From NCBI GenBank assembly GCA_963693365.1, contig CAVNZM010000001.1, forward strand, positions 19,034,001 through 19,098,000: a stretch of 64,000 nucleotides of DNA, given 5' to 3'. The DNA comes from Amoebidium appalachense. Lineage: Eukaryota > Ichthyosporea. This document shows positions 1-46,282 of this stretch, piece by piece; position 1 is the stretch's first letter, and each line of letters opens with the position of its first letter. The translations under genes and the position numbers were made by a program. The notes beneath the pieces are model-generated. The model had not been told where the DNA came from and searched no databases. It worked only from the letters and a program-made list of their open reading frames with translations.

Positions 1-421
1 TAGAAAGAGGCAATGACGTAACCACCCTTCAAGCCAATCGCGAGCTATTCATGACGTCATCCTGTCGTTAACTTAAAAGAATCAGCATTGGTCTCCTTTT
101 ATAGTTTACCTCACGTGTACACACCGAGTGAGCCAGCCTGTCCTGCAGCATCACACGTGTACAGTACATTTCAAAGACTGTTTGTGTGTGTGTTTGTGTG
201 TGTACAGGAACAAGTATAGTTTACCTCATTGACACATTATCCAATATAGCTGGTGGCTTTTACAGAACTTTGCACACGCTAAACTTCCCTTTGTGAATAT
301 AAAAAGGTTTAGGCTTACGTGGTAATAAAACACAGAGATCTTGCTTTAGCCACCTGGCCTGGAGATCAGTGTTATATAGGAAGGAGAGTTTCATAGTGTT
401 GTCTACTGAGTAAACGACAAA
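1..421 (+). promoter_or_regulatory. Putative PES1 promoter and 5' leader (CRE + CCAAT)
   Basis: This is the sequence upstream of the pescadillo start codon. Directly visible are a perfect 10-bp palindrome ATGACGTCAT at 51-60 (CRE/ATF type), a CRE half-site TGACGTAA at 14-21, a CCAAT box near 34-38, and two CACGTG-type E-box words near 113 and 153. The 14-mer TATAGTTTACCTCA occurs twice (about 100-113 and 215-228). CRE plus CCAAT is a common housekeeping promoter combination in animals; promoter function here is inferred from position and motifs. The transcription start is not determined. Confidence 0.5.
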
Positions 422-13852
<13,431 letters not shown>

Positions 13853-14871
13853 GTTGTCTGATTGGTATGCTTCACGTCGTGACAATTTGCTGGCTGTTGG
13901 CCGTGTAGATAGCCTAACGGGTTCCAATTAATGGTGTGATATGTTGGGTAACTACCATGGCGGTCGGTTTATTAGTTGTGGCACGATGTTTGTGCGATTG
14001 TGCTTGTGACCGTAAAAGTCAATGCTGAAATAGTCTGATCTATTGTCACAGTGTACACACACAAGGATATCGTAGATTGTGTAGCGTTGAATAGAAGAGC
14101 GTTTGTTGAAGCTCGAGATAAGGTGGTCACATCAGTGTTAGCCTATTTAAGAAGCAGTTCTTCTCGGACAGAGTTTTCTTTTTATTTTTCTTTTTGTTTT
14201 CCTTTTTCTTTCTTTCCTTTTTTCGTCATTCCTTTTAGCTTGCTGGAGCGGCAAGAGAGGCCCCCGGGGGGGGGGGGGGGGGGGGGGGGCTCCTTTTTTG
14301 CTTGGAAGTTTCGCAACAATGCCTAGCCTAAGGCGTGCTGTTATCTGGAAATACATACATATACTTTTTGACATGACTGCAGCTAAGAGACTATCACTGT
14401 GACGGACAGACGTGACGGGTTGATTTTCATCATATTATTACACTATATTCCATCCTTTAGCCTTGTTATGGCACCCTTGTCAACAACTTCAATGAGGAAT
14501 ATTCACATGAAAGCACGTGATACAAATAAAAAGGGTTTACTCAGGTCATCCGTGATGATCAAAGAGGATTATGCACAGATCTCATTCTTGAGTGAGATTG
14601 AAACCGGGAGCTCGAGCGTATACCCAGATCTGAAACGTGTCAATGACCAAACAACCCTGGGAAAATGGAGGTCAGCACCACCAAAGTTTGTATAAATTTG
14701 CAAGTTGCTGAGAAAGAGTGGGAGGGAAAGTAGTAGGGGTAATATACACACACAGGTACACAAGTATTATTATTATGTATGTGTACTTACAGGGGTCACT
14801 AACAGGTAAATACGGTCTTGGGTCTAAAGATTTGCAAGATTCTCGGCCGTAGGGTTCATTACTTATTCTCC

Positions 14872-14918
<47 letters not shown>

Positions 14919-15000
14919 CCTGCCCACCCACCTGCCCACCTGCCCACCCGCCCCGCCGCCTGCCTCGGTCCTATGGGTCCTTCTTCTGGGCTGCGGGAGT

Positions 15001-15039
<39 letters not shown>

Positions 15040-15289
15040 AAGAGACACGCACACCGTGCACGGTGACACGGAGGCACGGAGACACACACACACCCACATT
15101 GTGATACACACGTGCACACGCACACACACCACACACAAACACACCCAGTGGCAAACGAGCACAAATTCCAAATGAGCACACAGACATATGCACACATGTT
15201 TGCGCAGCCCGTCCGCCCCCCCACCTGCCAGCCCGCCCCGCCGCCCGCCTCGGTCCTATGGGTCCTTCTTCTGGGCTGCGGGATTTTTT

Positions 15290-15330
<41 letters not shown>

Positions 15331-15518
15331 ACACCGTGCACCATGACACGGAGGCACGGAGACACACACACAGCCACATTGTGATACACACGTGCACTCA
15401 CACACACGCCACACACACACACACACCACACACACAAACACACCCAGTGACAAACGGGCACAAAATCCAAATGAACACTGACATATGCACACATGTTCGC
15501 ACAGCCCACGCCCTCAAC

Positions 15519-15592
<74 letters not shown>

Positions 15593-15632
15593 CCCGCCCA
15601 TAAAAAGGACCCACAGGACAGGGTGGGAAAAA

Positions 15633-15675
<43 letters not shown>

Positions 15676-15875
15676 GCACACACACACAGTGCACCGCCAC
15701 ACGGACCGTCCACACAAACACACCGTGACACACACACATTGTGATACACACACGTGCACACGTGTCACACACACACACCACAAACACAAACACACGAAGT
15801 GACAAACGAGCACAAAATCCGAATGTACACACAGACATATGCACACATTTTTGCACAGCCCCCCTCCCTCCCCCC

Positions 15876-15906
<31 letters not shown>

Positions 15907-15907
15907 A

Positions 15908-15945
<38 letters not shown>

Positions 15946-15995
15946 TTTTTTTTTTGTAAAAAACCTCCTGTCATATAAAGAGGACCCACCGGACA

Positions 15996-16041
<46 letters not shown>

Positions 16042-16226
16042 TACGCACACACACGCCGCGCACCGTCACACGGACACACACACACAAACGTTAACACACA
16101 CACACATTGTGATACACACACATGCACACACACACACACACACACGCTTAGAGTGACAAACGAACACAAAATCCAAATGATGCAGCCGAGCACAAGGCAT
16201 GGATTGCGGTTTTGTGTCACCCCCCA

Positions 16227-16259
<33 letters not shown>

Positions 16260-17019
16260 AACCCTAGCGGCGAAGATATGGTGGTTGCATTATTTTCCCG
16301 ATGCATGGCCTGCGTGAAGCCTTTTCGCGTATTGTGACACAACGGTGTCCATTCTAAATGACTTAAATTGATGCCCTAAATAGATAATATTACGTGTTAA
16401 AGCATCCCCACCTGTAGGTAATCACACAATATTGACGACAAAAAATAAAGGTTATCTCGGCCTGATAGAAAACTCACACAAAATCAAAAAAACGCCGTGT
16501 AAGGATCATCAAAGCTCTGGCCCCTGAATTTGAAACAGTTAAGCACAGGGGCTGTGACCCAGGGGGCAAAAAAAAAAAAAAAAAAAAAAAAAAGCCTGCC
16601 CTGCTCGGCCCTCCGCCCTCCGATGATATTTCACCTTTTTATAATATTAGCAAGTTTCTGTTGCGAGGTTAAAAACAAACATCATGATATGAAGGTGAAA
16701 ACTAGCCCCCTGGCAATAAATTCAGTTCACGTGTACTAATCGCTTCATGATATGCACGTGGAAACACAAATTAAACTCAAGAAGTGGCCACTAGTCTGCA
16801 TTTTTTTAGCTCCATCCAGATCACCGCCTTCTTAAGAATTACTTTAATTATTTTAAAAAATTTAAAGGTATCGGTCTCAGACTAGTCCCATGGGTACGGC
16901 CACACACTGCTCAGCAAATAGTTTACGCCATTATGCGTACCAAGTCTCAGAAATCCATGGCAATTGACCATGAATTTCGAGAGCCTTGTAAGTATGCGAC
17001 TGATTAACCATTCTTATTT

Positions 17020-17057
<38 letters not shown>

Positions 17058-17143
17058 CTCGCCCTCCTTTCCAAGTGCTAGGCTTAAGTGATCCCTGTGC
17101 ACCGTGGCAGTACTCCGTACCTCTTCAACCCCCGCCCCCCCCC

Positions 17144-17176
<33 letters not shown>

Positions 17177-17764
17177 ACACACACACACCCTCCCTCCCCA
17201 GCCTCCCCAATACCTCCCTCTCGCTCGCTCCCCCCTCCCCCTCCCCCGGCCCCTTATTTCTTCCCCCCCCCCCGGCCCCCCTTCTCCGCTCCCCCCCCCC
17301 CCCCCCCCCATAGACACTCACCACCTACTCTCCCCCCCCCCCCCCCTCCCCCTCCCACGCGCTAAATCACCCTCACTCCCTCTCTCTCTCTTCCCCTCCG
17401 TCCCCACTAACCCCCTCCCCCCCCCCCCCCGCCCCCGAGCTCTCTCTCTCTCTCTCACGCCTGGAAGTTGCTGCTTTCTAAACTCACACCGCCCCACCCC
17501 CCACCTATCATCATGGGTCCTCCTCCGAAGGGTTAACATGGATTACAAGCATGATAACATTAAATTTAATTGCCGTCACATTATTGCAGAACCAAATTTG
17601 AAATTGAGGACACGGTACCGAACAATAAAAACAAGAATCATCAACACAACCAAATAGTGGGAAAAAACAAAAACGATCGTGAATTTTGTTTAAAAATGAC
17701 CAACTAAATAGATTCACATTCATACAATTTTCCGGTAAAACAACCAGGAGCATTCACCGATGAT
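13853..17764. other. Convergent intergenic region between PES1 and the OCA2-like gene
   Basis: No gene is supported in these 3.9 kb. It contains the PES1 3' flank (an AATAAA at about 14525, too distant to assign), a poly-G patch near 14270, the four-copy tandem repeat at 14958-16200, a unique AT-richer stretch (about 16260-17020) without convincing coding potential, and a poly-C/CCCT block (about 17020-17440). Proline-only frames over the C block were discounted. Confidence 0.7.
14958..16200. repeat. Four-copy diverged tandem repeat (units about 280-370 bp) with homopolymer hearts
   Basis: Each unit has a G run, then ACACCGTGCACN-like sequence, CACATTGTGATACACAC (starting 15095, 15375, 15735, 16103), GACAAACGAGCACAAA-type sequence (about 15155, 15446, 15799, 16156) and CAGACATATGCACACAT, closing in poly-C. 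The first two units also share a segment with CGGTCCTATGGG (14966 and 15251, period 285). Units 2-4 carry adjacent (T)n(G)n or (C)n(A)n tracts; the spacing differences come mainly from these tracts. No function was recognised. Confidence 0.8.
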
Positions 17765-26332
<8,568 letters not shown>

Positions 26333-27213
26333 TGCTTATCGTTTACCTTCTCCGAGGGCAATGCATTTGGTTATGTGGATTGATATATGCAGTGAGCTGG
26401 AACGAAGGAAAACCCCACGCTTTTTCAGTAGTTCTGGGGTACTCACAACAATTATTATTAGGCCGATGTAGAACCAAGTGGCACGGATTCCCTAAGCCTT
26501 GCCAATCGGAAGTAGAGTTTCTATGCACACAACTCGATAGTCTATTTTCCTGAGAGAACAATTGGAGGCTTTCGAGTTCAAAAAGATACGGGCTTACGCA
26601 TGTGGGTTGTGTATGGCGCTCGAAAGTTGGGCCAGGTATATATGCACAACATTTCATACGCCAACTGCAGAGACAGAAGGTGGCTATTGAACAAATTGGC
26701 CAGGGCTCATTCGGTGCTACGCAGGGGTCTAAACTTCTGAAGGTACAGGTCTGCCCGACCAACCAAGCAACTTTTTCGAAGATTTTCCAGCTGTTTCCAG
26801 CACAATTCTTCGTGCATTTAGCCACAAAAGAATCGGGTTACCTTGCTTTTATCCCATTTTCGTTCTTCACTCTGAGCACTTTCAGCAGAACTTGAGAATT
26901 TGGCTGATGGTGCAACAAGATTTGATGATGCGATTGGCAAATAGAATGAGGGTGGGCAAAATGAATGTACATGTTGGGATCATGCCACCGATCCCCCAAT
27001 CCTTTTTGTATAATTGTAGAAATTTATGTTGCTTCATCTTATTTTAAGAAATGTACAAAATACTTTTTAACTAATCTAGCTCCCTCTAGGCGTTTTTTCC
27101 GGGGAAACCCGCTTGTTTCTACTGTTTTCACTCACTCTCTGATTCAAGTGAACTGGTGCGCCCTTAGCGAATCAGCATTCAACGGAAAGCTTGAAACCTC
27201 TTTTGTAATATTA

Positions 27214-27740
27214 GACATGTTTTTCCATAGCATATTTTGTTTCGAATATAATAAGCATATCTCGATATACTTATCATATTCTATCTGCCAGCGGTCGATT
27301 CTACCGTACCACTTTTTTGTTTAGTATATGATAAGTATATCGCAGGATCGCACGAACAGCCGACCCGACCTCGATGCGTTCACGTCCAATCAATATCGAT
27401 CTGAAAAGATATACTATACTACCGTCGAATATCTTTTGGCCCTTTCATATGAACGATATTCAAAAGTAGACATGTTTTACCATAACATATTTTGTTCCGA
27501 ATATAATAAGTATATCTCGATATACTTATCATATTCTATTTCATGCGGCCGATTTTACCGTACCATTTTTTGTTTAGTATATGATAAGTATATCGCAGGA
27601 CCGCACGAACAGCCGACCCGACCATGGTGCGCGATCGATGCGTTTACGTCCAATCAAATTCGATCTTATCAAAAGATATACTATACTACCGTCGAATATG
27701 TTTTGGCCCTTTCATATGAACGATATTCGAAAGTATATCG
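27214..27740. repeat. AT-rich 255-bp tandem duplication with internal dyads
   Basis: Two imperfect copies start at the word GACATGTTTT (27214 and 27469). Each contains a dyad around GATAAGTATATC/GATATACTTATC, the word GAACAGCCGACCCGACC, and AAAGATATACTATACTACCG. Copy 2 carries an 11-nt insertion near 27625. An open frame runs through both copies (27328-27840), so the repeat appears at protein level too. Probably derived from a mobile element; no transposase motif seen. Confidence 0.7.
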
Positions 27741-28079
27741 ATTTCGAATATCCTTTTCGCGAGTTTACCAGATTAGGCAGGTCGGCGATAATCTTGTTAT
27801 ATTCGAGACAAAATGTGTTATGGTAAAACATGTCTATTAGATCTATTCGAGGCTGTGCCCGCGGGGAGCCCCGGGAGCAAGTGGGCCGGCAGAGCTGACT
27901 GCAGCTGGCCGCGGTCGAACGTCAAGGGTCTGGTATATACCTATATATCATGGTGCGGAAAGAGATGCAGAAAACAAAACAAAACATTTGCTGTTGGGTG
28001 TGTGTAGGGTGAACTATCATAGTAAGAGACGCTGCACACATTTGCAGGCATGCGCGCACACGCACAAAAATTGTTAAAC

Positions 28080-28132
28080 ACACACACACACACACACCGT
28101 GGCGCACACACATGCGCACACGCACACGCACA

Positions 28133-28212
<80 letters not shown>

Positions 28213-28523
28213 CAAACGCACACACACACACGCACACGCACACGCACACGCACGCACGCACACACACACACACACAAACACAAACATACACATACATGCA
28301 CACCGTACACACAGAATATACGGCAAACACTCACATAAGATAGCTACACACATATGCAAACACACAGATACACCACACAAGCACACATCGCAACACACAA
28401 AAACACACGCAAGGACGCACACGCACGACACTCACACACACACATGCGGGGGGGGGGGGGGGGGGGGGGGGGGGGAGGTTGGGAGGGTGTGGGTGTGTGT
28501 GTGGGGGGGGGGGGGGGGGGGGG
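28080..28523. repeat. (CA)n, (CGCA)n and poly-G cluster
   Basis: CA repeats, then CGCA repeats (28131-28212), CA-rich variants to about 28440, and two poly-G tracts (about 28448-28475 and 28502-28523). This is the second CGCA array in the window, on the same strand as the one at 25.5 kb. Confidence 0.9.
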
Positions 28524-29804
28524 TAGATATCATACCTGCCTCATTAGTTTATCATTTGCCGATGTTGTGCACAGCTTGCTCTACTCACGTCGATACAGCT
28601 CGTCGATAGACCAGTTTAGAATATTTTTTTTTTCAAATTCTGCCTAACCTTATATGGCTCATCGGCATCGGAACAATTCGAATCTTGTGATTGGTTGCGC
28701 CAAAAGTAAGGGCCAAGGTAAGGGCCGCTCAGGCGGTGACAGGCCAAAATCTCAGACCGACAGCCTCTCAAAAGCAGTTAGAACCCTAAACCCTTAGAAA
28801 GTTGGTTTTCGTCCATAAAAAAAAGTTTCAAGAAATAAAAGGCGCGCAAAAATGATATAAGCAGTTGGGGTGCTCCGACAACGCCTACATCGCTAAAATC
28901 ATTAAAACCCGTCTTGCATAGCCTCTTACCACCTTGACTCCCTTCACTTCGCCAGTTCGGCTGGCTGGATCTCCCTAGAGCGAAGCAAACACATTGAGAT
29001 TCTCAATTAGTAAACCTAAATTGGTCTATACACGATCGCGGACTTCCAAGGTGCTCAGCTTGCTCAGCTTGGCCATGGGCTGCAGCAGCGGGGTATTACT
29101 TGTACACCCCCCCCCCCCCCCCCCCCCCCCCACAAATACGCACACACGCGTGTGATGTGTGTATGCGCGCGTTTCAAGTTAAACTTATAGGGGGGGGGGG
29201 TTGGGGGGGGAGGGGCCGGGGGGGGGGGGGGGGGGGGGGGGAGGTAGTTACTCAGGGATTCAATTTGTAGTACTGGTGCATGTGGCTGGGGGCAGTGACG
29301 AGGTTGTAATTGACAATGTGGCCTTGCGGCAAAGTGAGAGCTCATAGCCTCCGTCTCTGCCTTCCGTACATGCCACGATGCAGACAAGATGAGTAGTGTG
29401 CAGAAATTCGGGCCCCGACGACCGGGGAAGGGACTTAACGAGAGAGGGAGGGAGGGAGGGAGGGGAGGGGGGGGGAGGGAGAGGGGGCAGTGGGAACAGC
29501 GCTCCCCCCCGGCGTGCTAGAGCCATATTTGTATGGATAGAAAACATCTCGGAAAAATTCAAGAAATCCACGTTTTCTTCTTCCAACCTTCCATGGCAAG
29601 TAGAGGTGCTGTACCAGCAGAACCTCTGCATTTCAATACATATTTGAAACCGGGGTCAAGCCATATATATATACAGTATGCTAAACTGCTACGACTGAAA
29701 CATACACACAAGATCATACTTTGTCTCTATTCTGCATGTGCAGTCTGTGGCCGTAGCACTTTCAAAGTATACAATAGACACAGGCGTTTAAGGTGCATGA
29801 AGCC

Positions 29805-30472
29805 CTATTCGGAATCCGACGCTTTCTTCTCAAATGCCTTCTTAAATGTATCCATTTTAATCTTAGGCTCTAGTGGCTTCTTGCTAGCCAGCTCAAGCCC
29901 TACATCCTGTGCCAATTTCTCCTGTGTTTTTTCCCACGTCTTGTTGTTGTCTGTAAACCCCCCTTGGCTCTTGCTGAACGAATTCGGCCCGGAAGATGTT
30001 GGTGTATTTTTGCCAACATTTCTCATGCGCATGCGTGCCTCAGGGGGCATATCCTCTTCCTCCTCCTCGTCATCTCCAAGCAACGCTGCTGCCGCCGAAT
30101 TGGATGAAGTGTTGGTGTGCTTTGCGGATGCTGCTGGTCCGGGCTGGGCCTTCTGTCCCAGACTGATGGATATGCCCCCCTGGTGGACACATATCCTTAT
30201 CCCAGTCAGCCTGTGCATCAATGATGCTGCAGAGCACAAGGTCTAGTAGAAAGTAAAATCGTAGACTAGCTAAAAAAATAAAAATAAAACAAAAAAAGGA
30301 ACCCGTTGTCAGCTCGTGGTCGTGGTGTCAGTTTTTGAAGAAAAGTACGGGCCAGAAGATCCTACTTCCCAGCACTTTTCGATAAGGAAGCTCGAGCGTT
30401 TTTAAAAATTAAGAGAAAAAAAGAGAAAGTGGTACCGAGAAAGCAGCAGGGGGAGGAGGGGGGGTGGGGAGT

Positions 30473-30524
<52 letters not shown>

Positions 30525-30918
30525 GAGGGCCGGGGGGGAGGGGAAGGGGGGGGGGGGGGGGGGAGAGGGGGATGGGGGAGCGGAGGGGAAGAAGGGATGT
30601 AGCATTACGTAAACGTGTTAGCCGTGGCAAGCTTAAAATGCTCAAGACCGTGATAGAGCTCATGAGCTGCAGTCGTTCTTCCAGAACATCACAAGCACTA
30701 CACAGAGAGGAGAAGAACGTGTTGTGACAGCCCAGAGAAGCGTAAGCACGCAAGAACGAAAAAATACAACACATCGAAAAGAACACAAGTAGAGGCACCT
30801 TCGCAGCCGGTGCAGCCGGCTTGGCACCCAGGCTGATGGATATTTTGGGCTTCTTGGCCTCCTCCTTGTTCCCCTCCTCCTCGGGACCACGTTTCTCGCT
30901 GCCTACAGGGTCACTCAT
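29805..30918 (-). CDS. PCNP: PCNP homologue (PEST proteolytic signal-containing nuclear protein), 2 exons
   Basis: Small nuclear protein; in animals a PEST-rich substrate of the ubiquitin ligase UHRF2/NIRF linked to cell-cycle control. Exons in transcript order: 30918-30799 (40 codons) and 30179-29805; 495 nt, 164 aa (human 178). Diagnostic sequence lies in exon 2: an acidic [20 protein letters not shown] stretch followed by [20 protein letters not shown] and TDNNKTWEK, matching the PCNP core. The ISISLG motif that precedes the core in animal PCNP (ISIKLG) occurs twice, once at the end of exon 1 and once at the start of exon 2. The donor AAG|GTGCCT and acceptor CCACCAG are in phase 0. The gene is head-to-head with SRP72 about 500 bp away. 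Confidence 0.88.
30453..30600 (-). repeat. Poly-G tract in PCNP intron
   Basis: A G run of about 45 nt (30478-30523) plus GGGGA-type sequence (to about 30595) on +; poly-C/CCCT in the sense of PCNP. It has potential for G-quadruplexes on the + strand. Confidence 0.9.
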
Positions 30919-31418
30919 TGTTGTTACCCCAGAACAAGTTGAACTTCGAAAAATTCAACAAAATTCTAGGCGCACCCGAGCGGAAACCGAACCACAATTA
31001 TTTTTTTCTGTAAATAGTGCTGCTTGTTCACGGAAAAACTGAAAGCTGAAGTGCTACACCCCACGTCAACTCAACACTTCCAAGCTGCACCACGGCGTCC
31101 TGGGCGGGCCATCACACGCATTCATACGGACAGGCGGACAGACAGAGCTGCTGGCTGCCGGCCGCACTTGAAGACTTCGCTTACTCTGCTGGCTGATCGA
31201 AGTTGATAATGTTTTGCGTAATTTTTTTTTACGTTTAGCTTACCTGTCACTTCAAGGCACGGTCGAGACTGGCAGCTACTAGTAGCGAAGCTTTAGCAGA
31301 GTGGCATAGAAGCAAAGTCTCAAGGTCACCTTTGTCGGGGGTGTTGAAAAGTTGGCTCTAGCTTGCTGTTTGTGTGTCCTCATCAGTGTACGGGGCACGC
31401 GGCTGCACAGTCGCCACC
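30919..31418. promoter_or_regulatory. Shared divergent promoter region between PCNP (-) and SRP72 (+)
   Basis: These 500 bp separate the two start codons and hold no microsatellite, unlike the surroundings. Both genes are ubiquitous housekeeping types, so a bidirectional promoter is likely by inference. No TATA box or initiator can be assigned with confidence. A T run lies at about 31224-31231. Confidence 0.5.
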
Positions 31419-44499
<13,081 letters not shown>

Positions 44500-46008
44500 A
44501 CCCGCCACGTGCAGTGTCGGGGGTATTCATCCAGAAAAACATTCCCTGTGTTGAATGTGAACCCTTAATGTGCTGGTGTTGTTCATTTCCAGCATGCTTG
44601 TGCATCCTTTTTAGATTACAAAATGAAAGTCATTTTTTGGATGGATTTAAACTAGTATTTATGTGAGGCTCGATTCCATGGTCGGGAAATGCCCAGAAGA
44701 CAAAGCGATTTTAGCAACATATGGTTGCCACGTTAGGTGTTTCTAAGTCTCGTGCAGGGAATTGCATATGAGAAATTTGGCAGAAGCCGCCGCACGCATG
44801 CAGATTCTAAAGTTGGCCATTCGGTTTGAGGTAAAATGTTGAAGAGCTGGTATATGTGGTGTTGTGTGCAGGCCAGCATCTAATAGATACAGAAATTTGC
44901 TTCTGTTGTTTAAAACTTTGCGCACGCACATGGTTGGTATTATTCCAAACAAAACTAATGGACCAAAACATCTGCCTGGAGCTGGCGAGGTGAACTATAT
45001 ATTAGTAACCGTTTGTCAACTACGTACATGAAAGGTGCAAAGCGCAAGCAGTTCCCCGCAAGTCGGGGCGCGCTTGAGGAAGGCGGCCATTGTTTGACCC
45101 TAAGGCAGCCATGGACTCTGGGTGGGTGGGTGGGTGGGTGTGGATGGGTGTCTGTGTGTATGTGTGGGTGTGGATGTGTGTGGATGTGTAGATATGGGTG
45201 TGGGTGTTGTGGGGCTGGTGGGGTGATTGCAAGGAGGGGTTACGATGTCACCCCATGGTGCATTCCCCCCATGATCCCCACGTACCCTCCCCTTGAACCT
45301 GGGCTGGTGGGGTGGCCTGTCCCCCCTCCCCCCTCTCCCCAGCCCCCCCCCCCCCCCCCCCCCCCCAATGATGGGGGCTCATCCGTTCGTGCTGTGGTCG
45401 ACACTGTGTGTGTGTACAATGTCATGTGTGTGCACGTGATCACATGTGTGTTATGGGTGGTTTGCCAATGTGTGTTTCTAAATAGGTTTGTGACACTGTG
45501 TGCTTGCCGCATGGTGCCAGCATGTGTTGTTAATGCAACAACATGAATCAGATACCCGATAGTCATTCTGTCTGCAGTGCCGCGCTTCTATCTGTGTGTA
45601 CATGTATGCGCAATGCTGTGTGTGTACACGTAGGAGTGTGTGTTCGTTTGACAATGTGCGCACGCCATGGGTGCATGCGCAATTGCATTCCTTGTTCTTA
45701 CGAGCTATGCAATGGTTTCTTTTCCGGGACCCGCATGGCCTGCATGCATGGCGTTCTCACACAACCTGATCGAGATTATGTACTAGCCAATAGGAAGACA
45801 GTTATGGTTCCTGGCGTATGCGGCCCCAGGCGGTCCCCAAGTACGCGGGGGCGGGATAGGCGGGAACAGGGTAAGTACGTGACTCGGAAGAGCAGGAATA
45901 AACAAATAGACTATACTATCATAACAATAGCCTTAGTGGCACGGTTGTGGTCGTTTTTTTCCCTTTTTCGATCCACAGAACCGTGTATTGTTTGCTCACC
46001 TTGGTCCC

Positions 46009-46055
<47 letters not shown>

Positions 46056-46248
46056 ATATCCCCGATAGTTGGTTTGTTCCGATTGAATAGTGCGAGAGAT
46101 AAGCGCAATACATATTGATATGCACCGGTCCCTCCGAAGCTTCCCTCCTTGTATGTATCATGGCATTGTCAATGACTATCTGCCTCCACTTGCCTGCATA
46201 CTAATATATCATCCCCCCCCCCCCTCCTCCCCCCCCCTCCTCCCCCCC

Positions 46249-46282
<34 letters not shown>

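Larger units (their letters stand above)
26333..29804. other. Intergenic region upstream of the OCA2-like gene and downstream of PCNP
   Basis: About 3.5 kb with no gene I can support. The first 500 bp presumably include the OCA2-like promoter. AT-rich DNA with a 255-bp tandem duplication follows (26960-27840), then a (CGCA)n/(CA)n array (28080-28440), poly-G (28448-28475, 28502-28523), unique sequence to about 29100, more poly-C/poly-G, and the PCNP 3' flank. A cysteine-rich open frame on the minus strand (26343-26825) ends just before the OCA2-like start and is not trusted. Confidence 0.6.

Noticed and set aside
14859-15761. Proline-, glycine-, phenylalanine- or lysine-run frames over homopolymer tracts
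   Set aside because: Translation of poly-C, poly-G, poly-T and poly-A runs; they disappear outside the runs.
26343-26825. 160-codon cysteine-rich frame on the minus strand just upstream of the OCA2-like start
   Set aside because: It stops about 10 nt before the OCA2-like start codon, shows no recognisable domain and probably lies in the promoter or 5' leader; kept as a remote possibility only.
45543-45960. Possible gene on + with balanced composition
   Set aside because: The frame runs into poly-C, has no splice-site or domain support, and its start is arbitrary.
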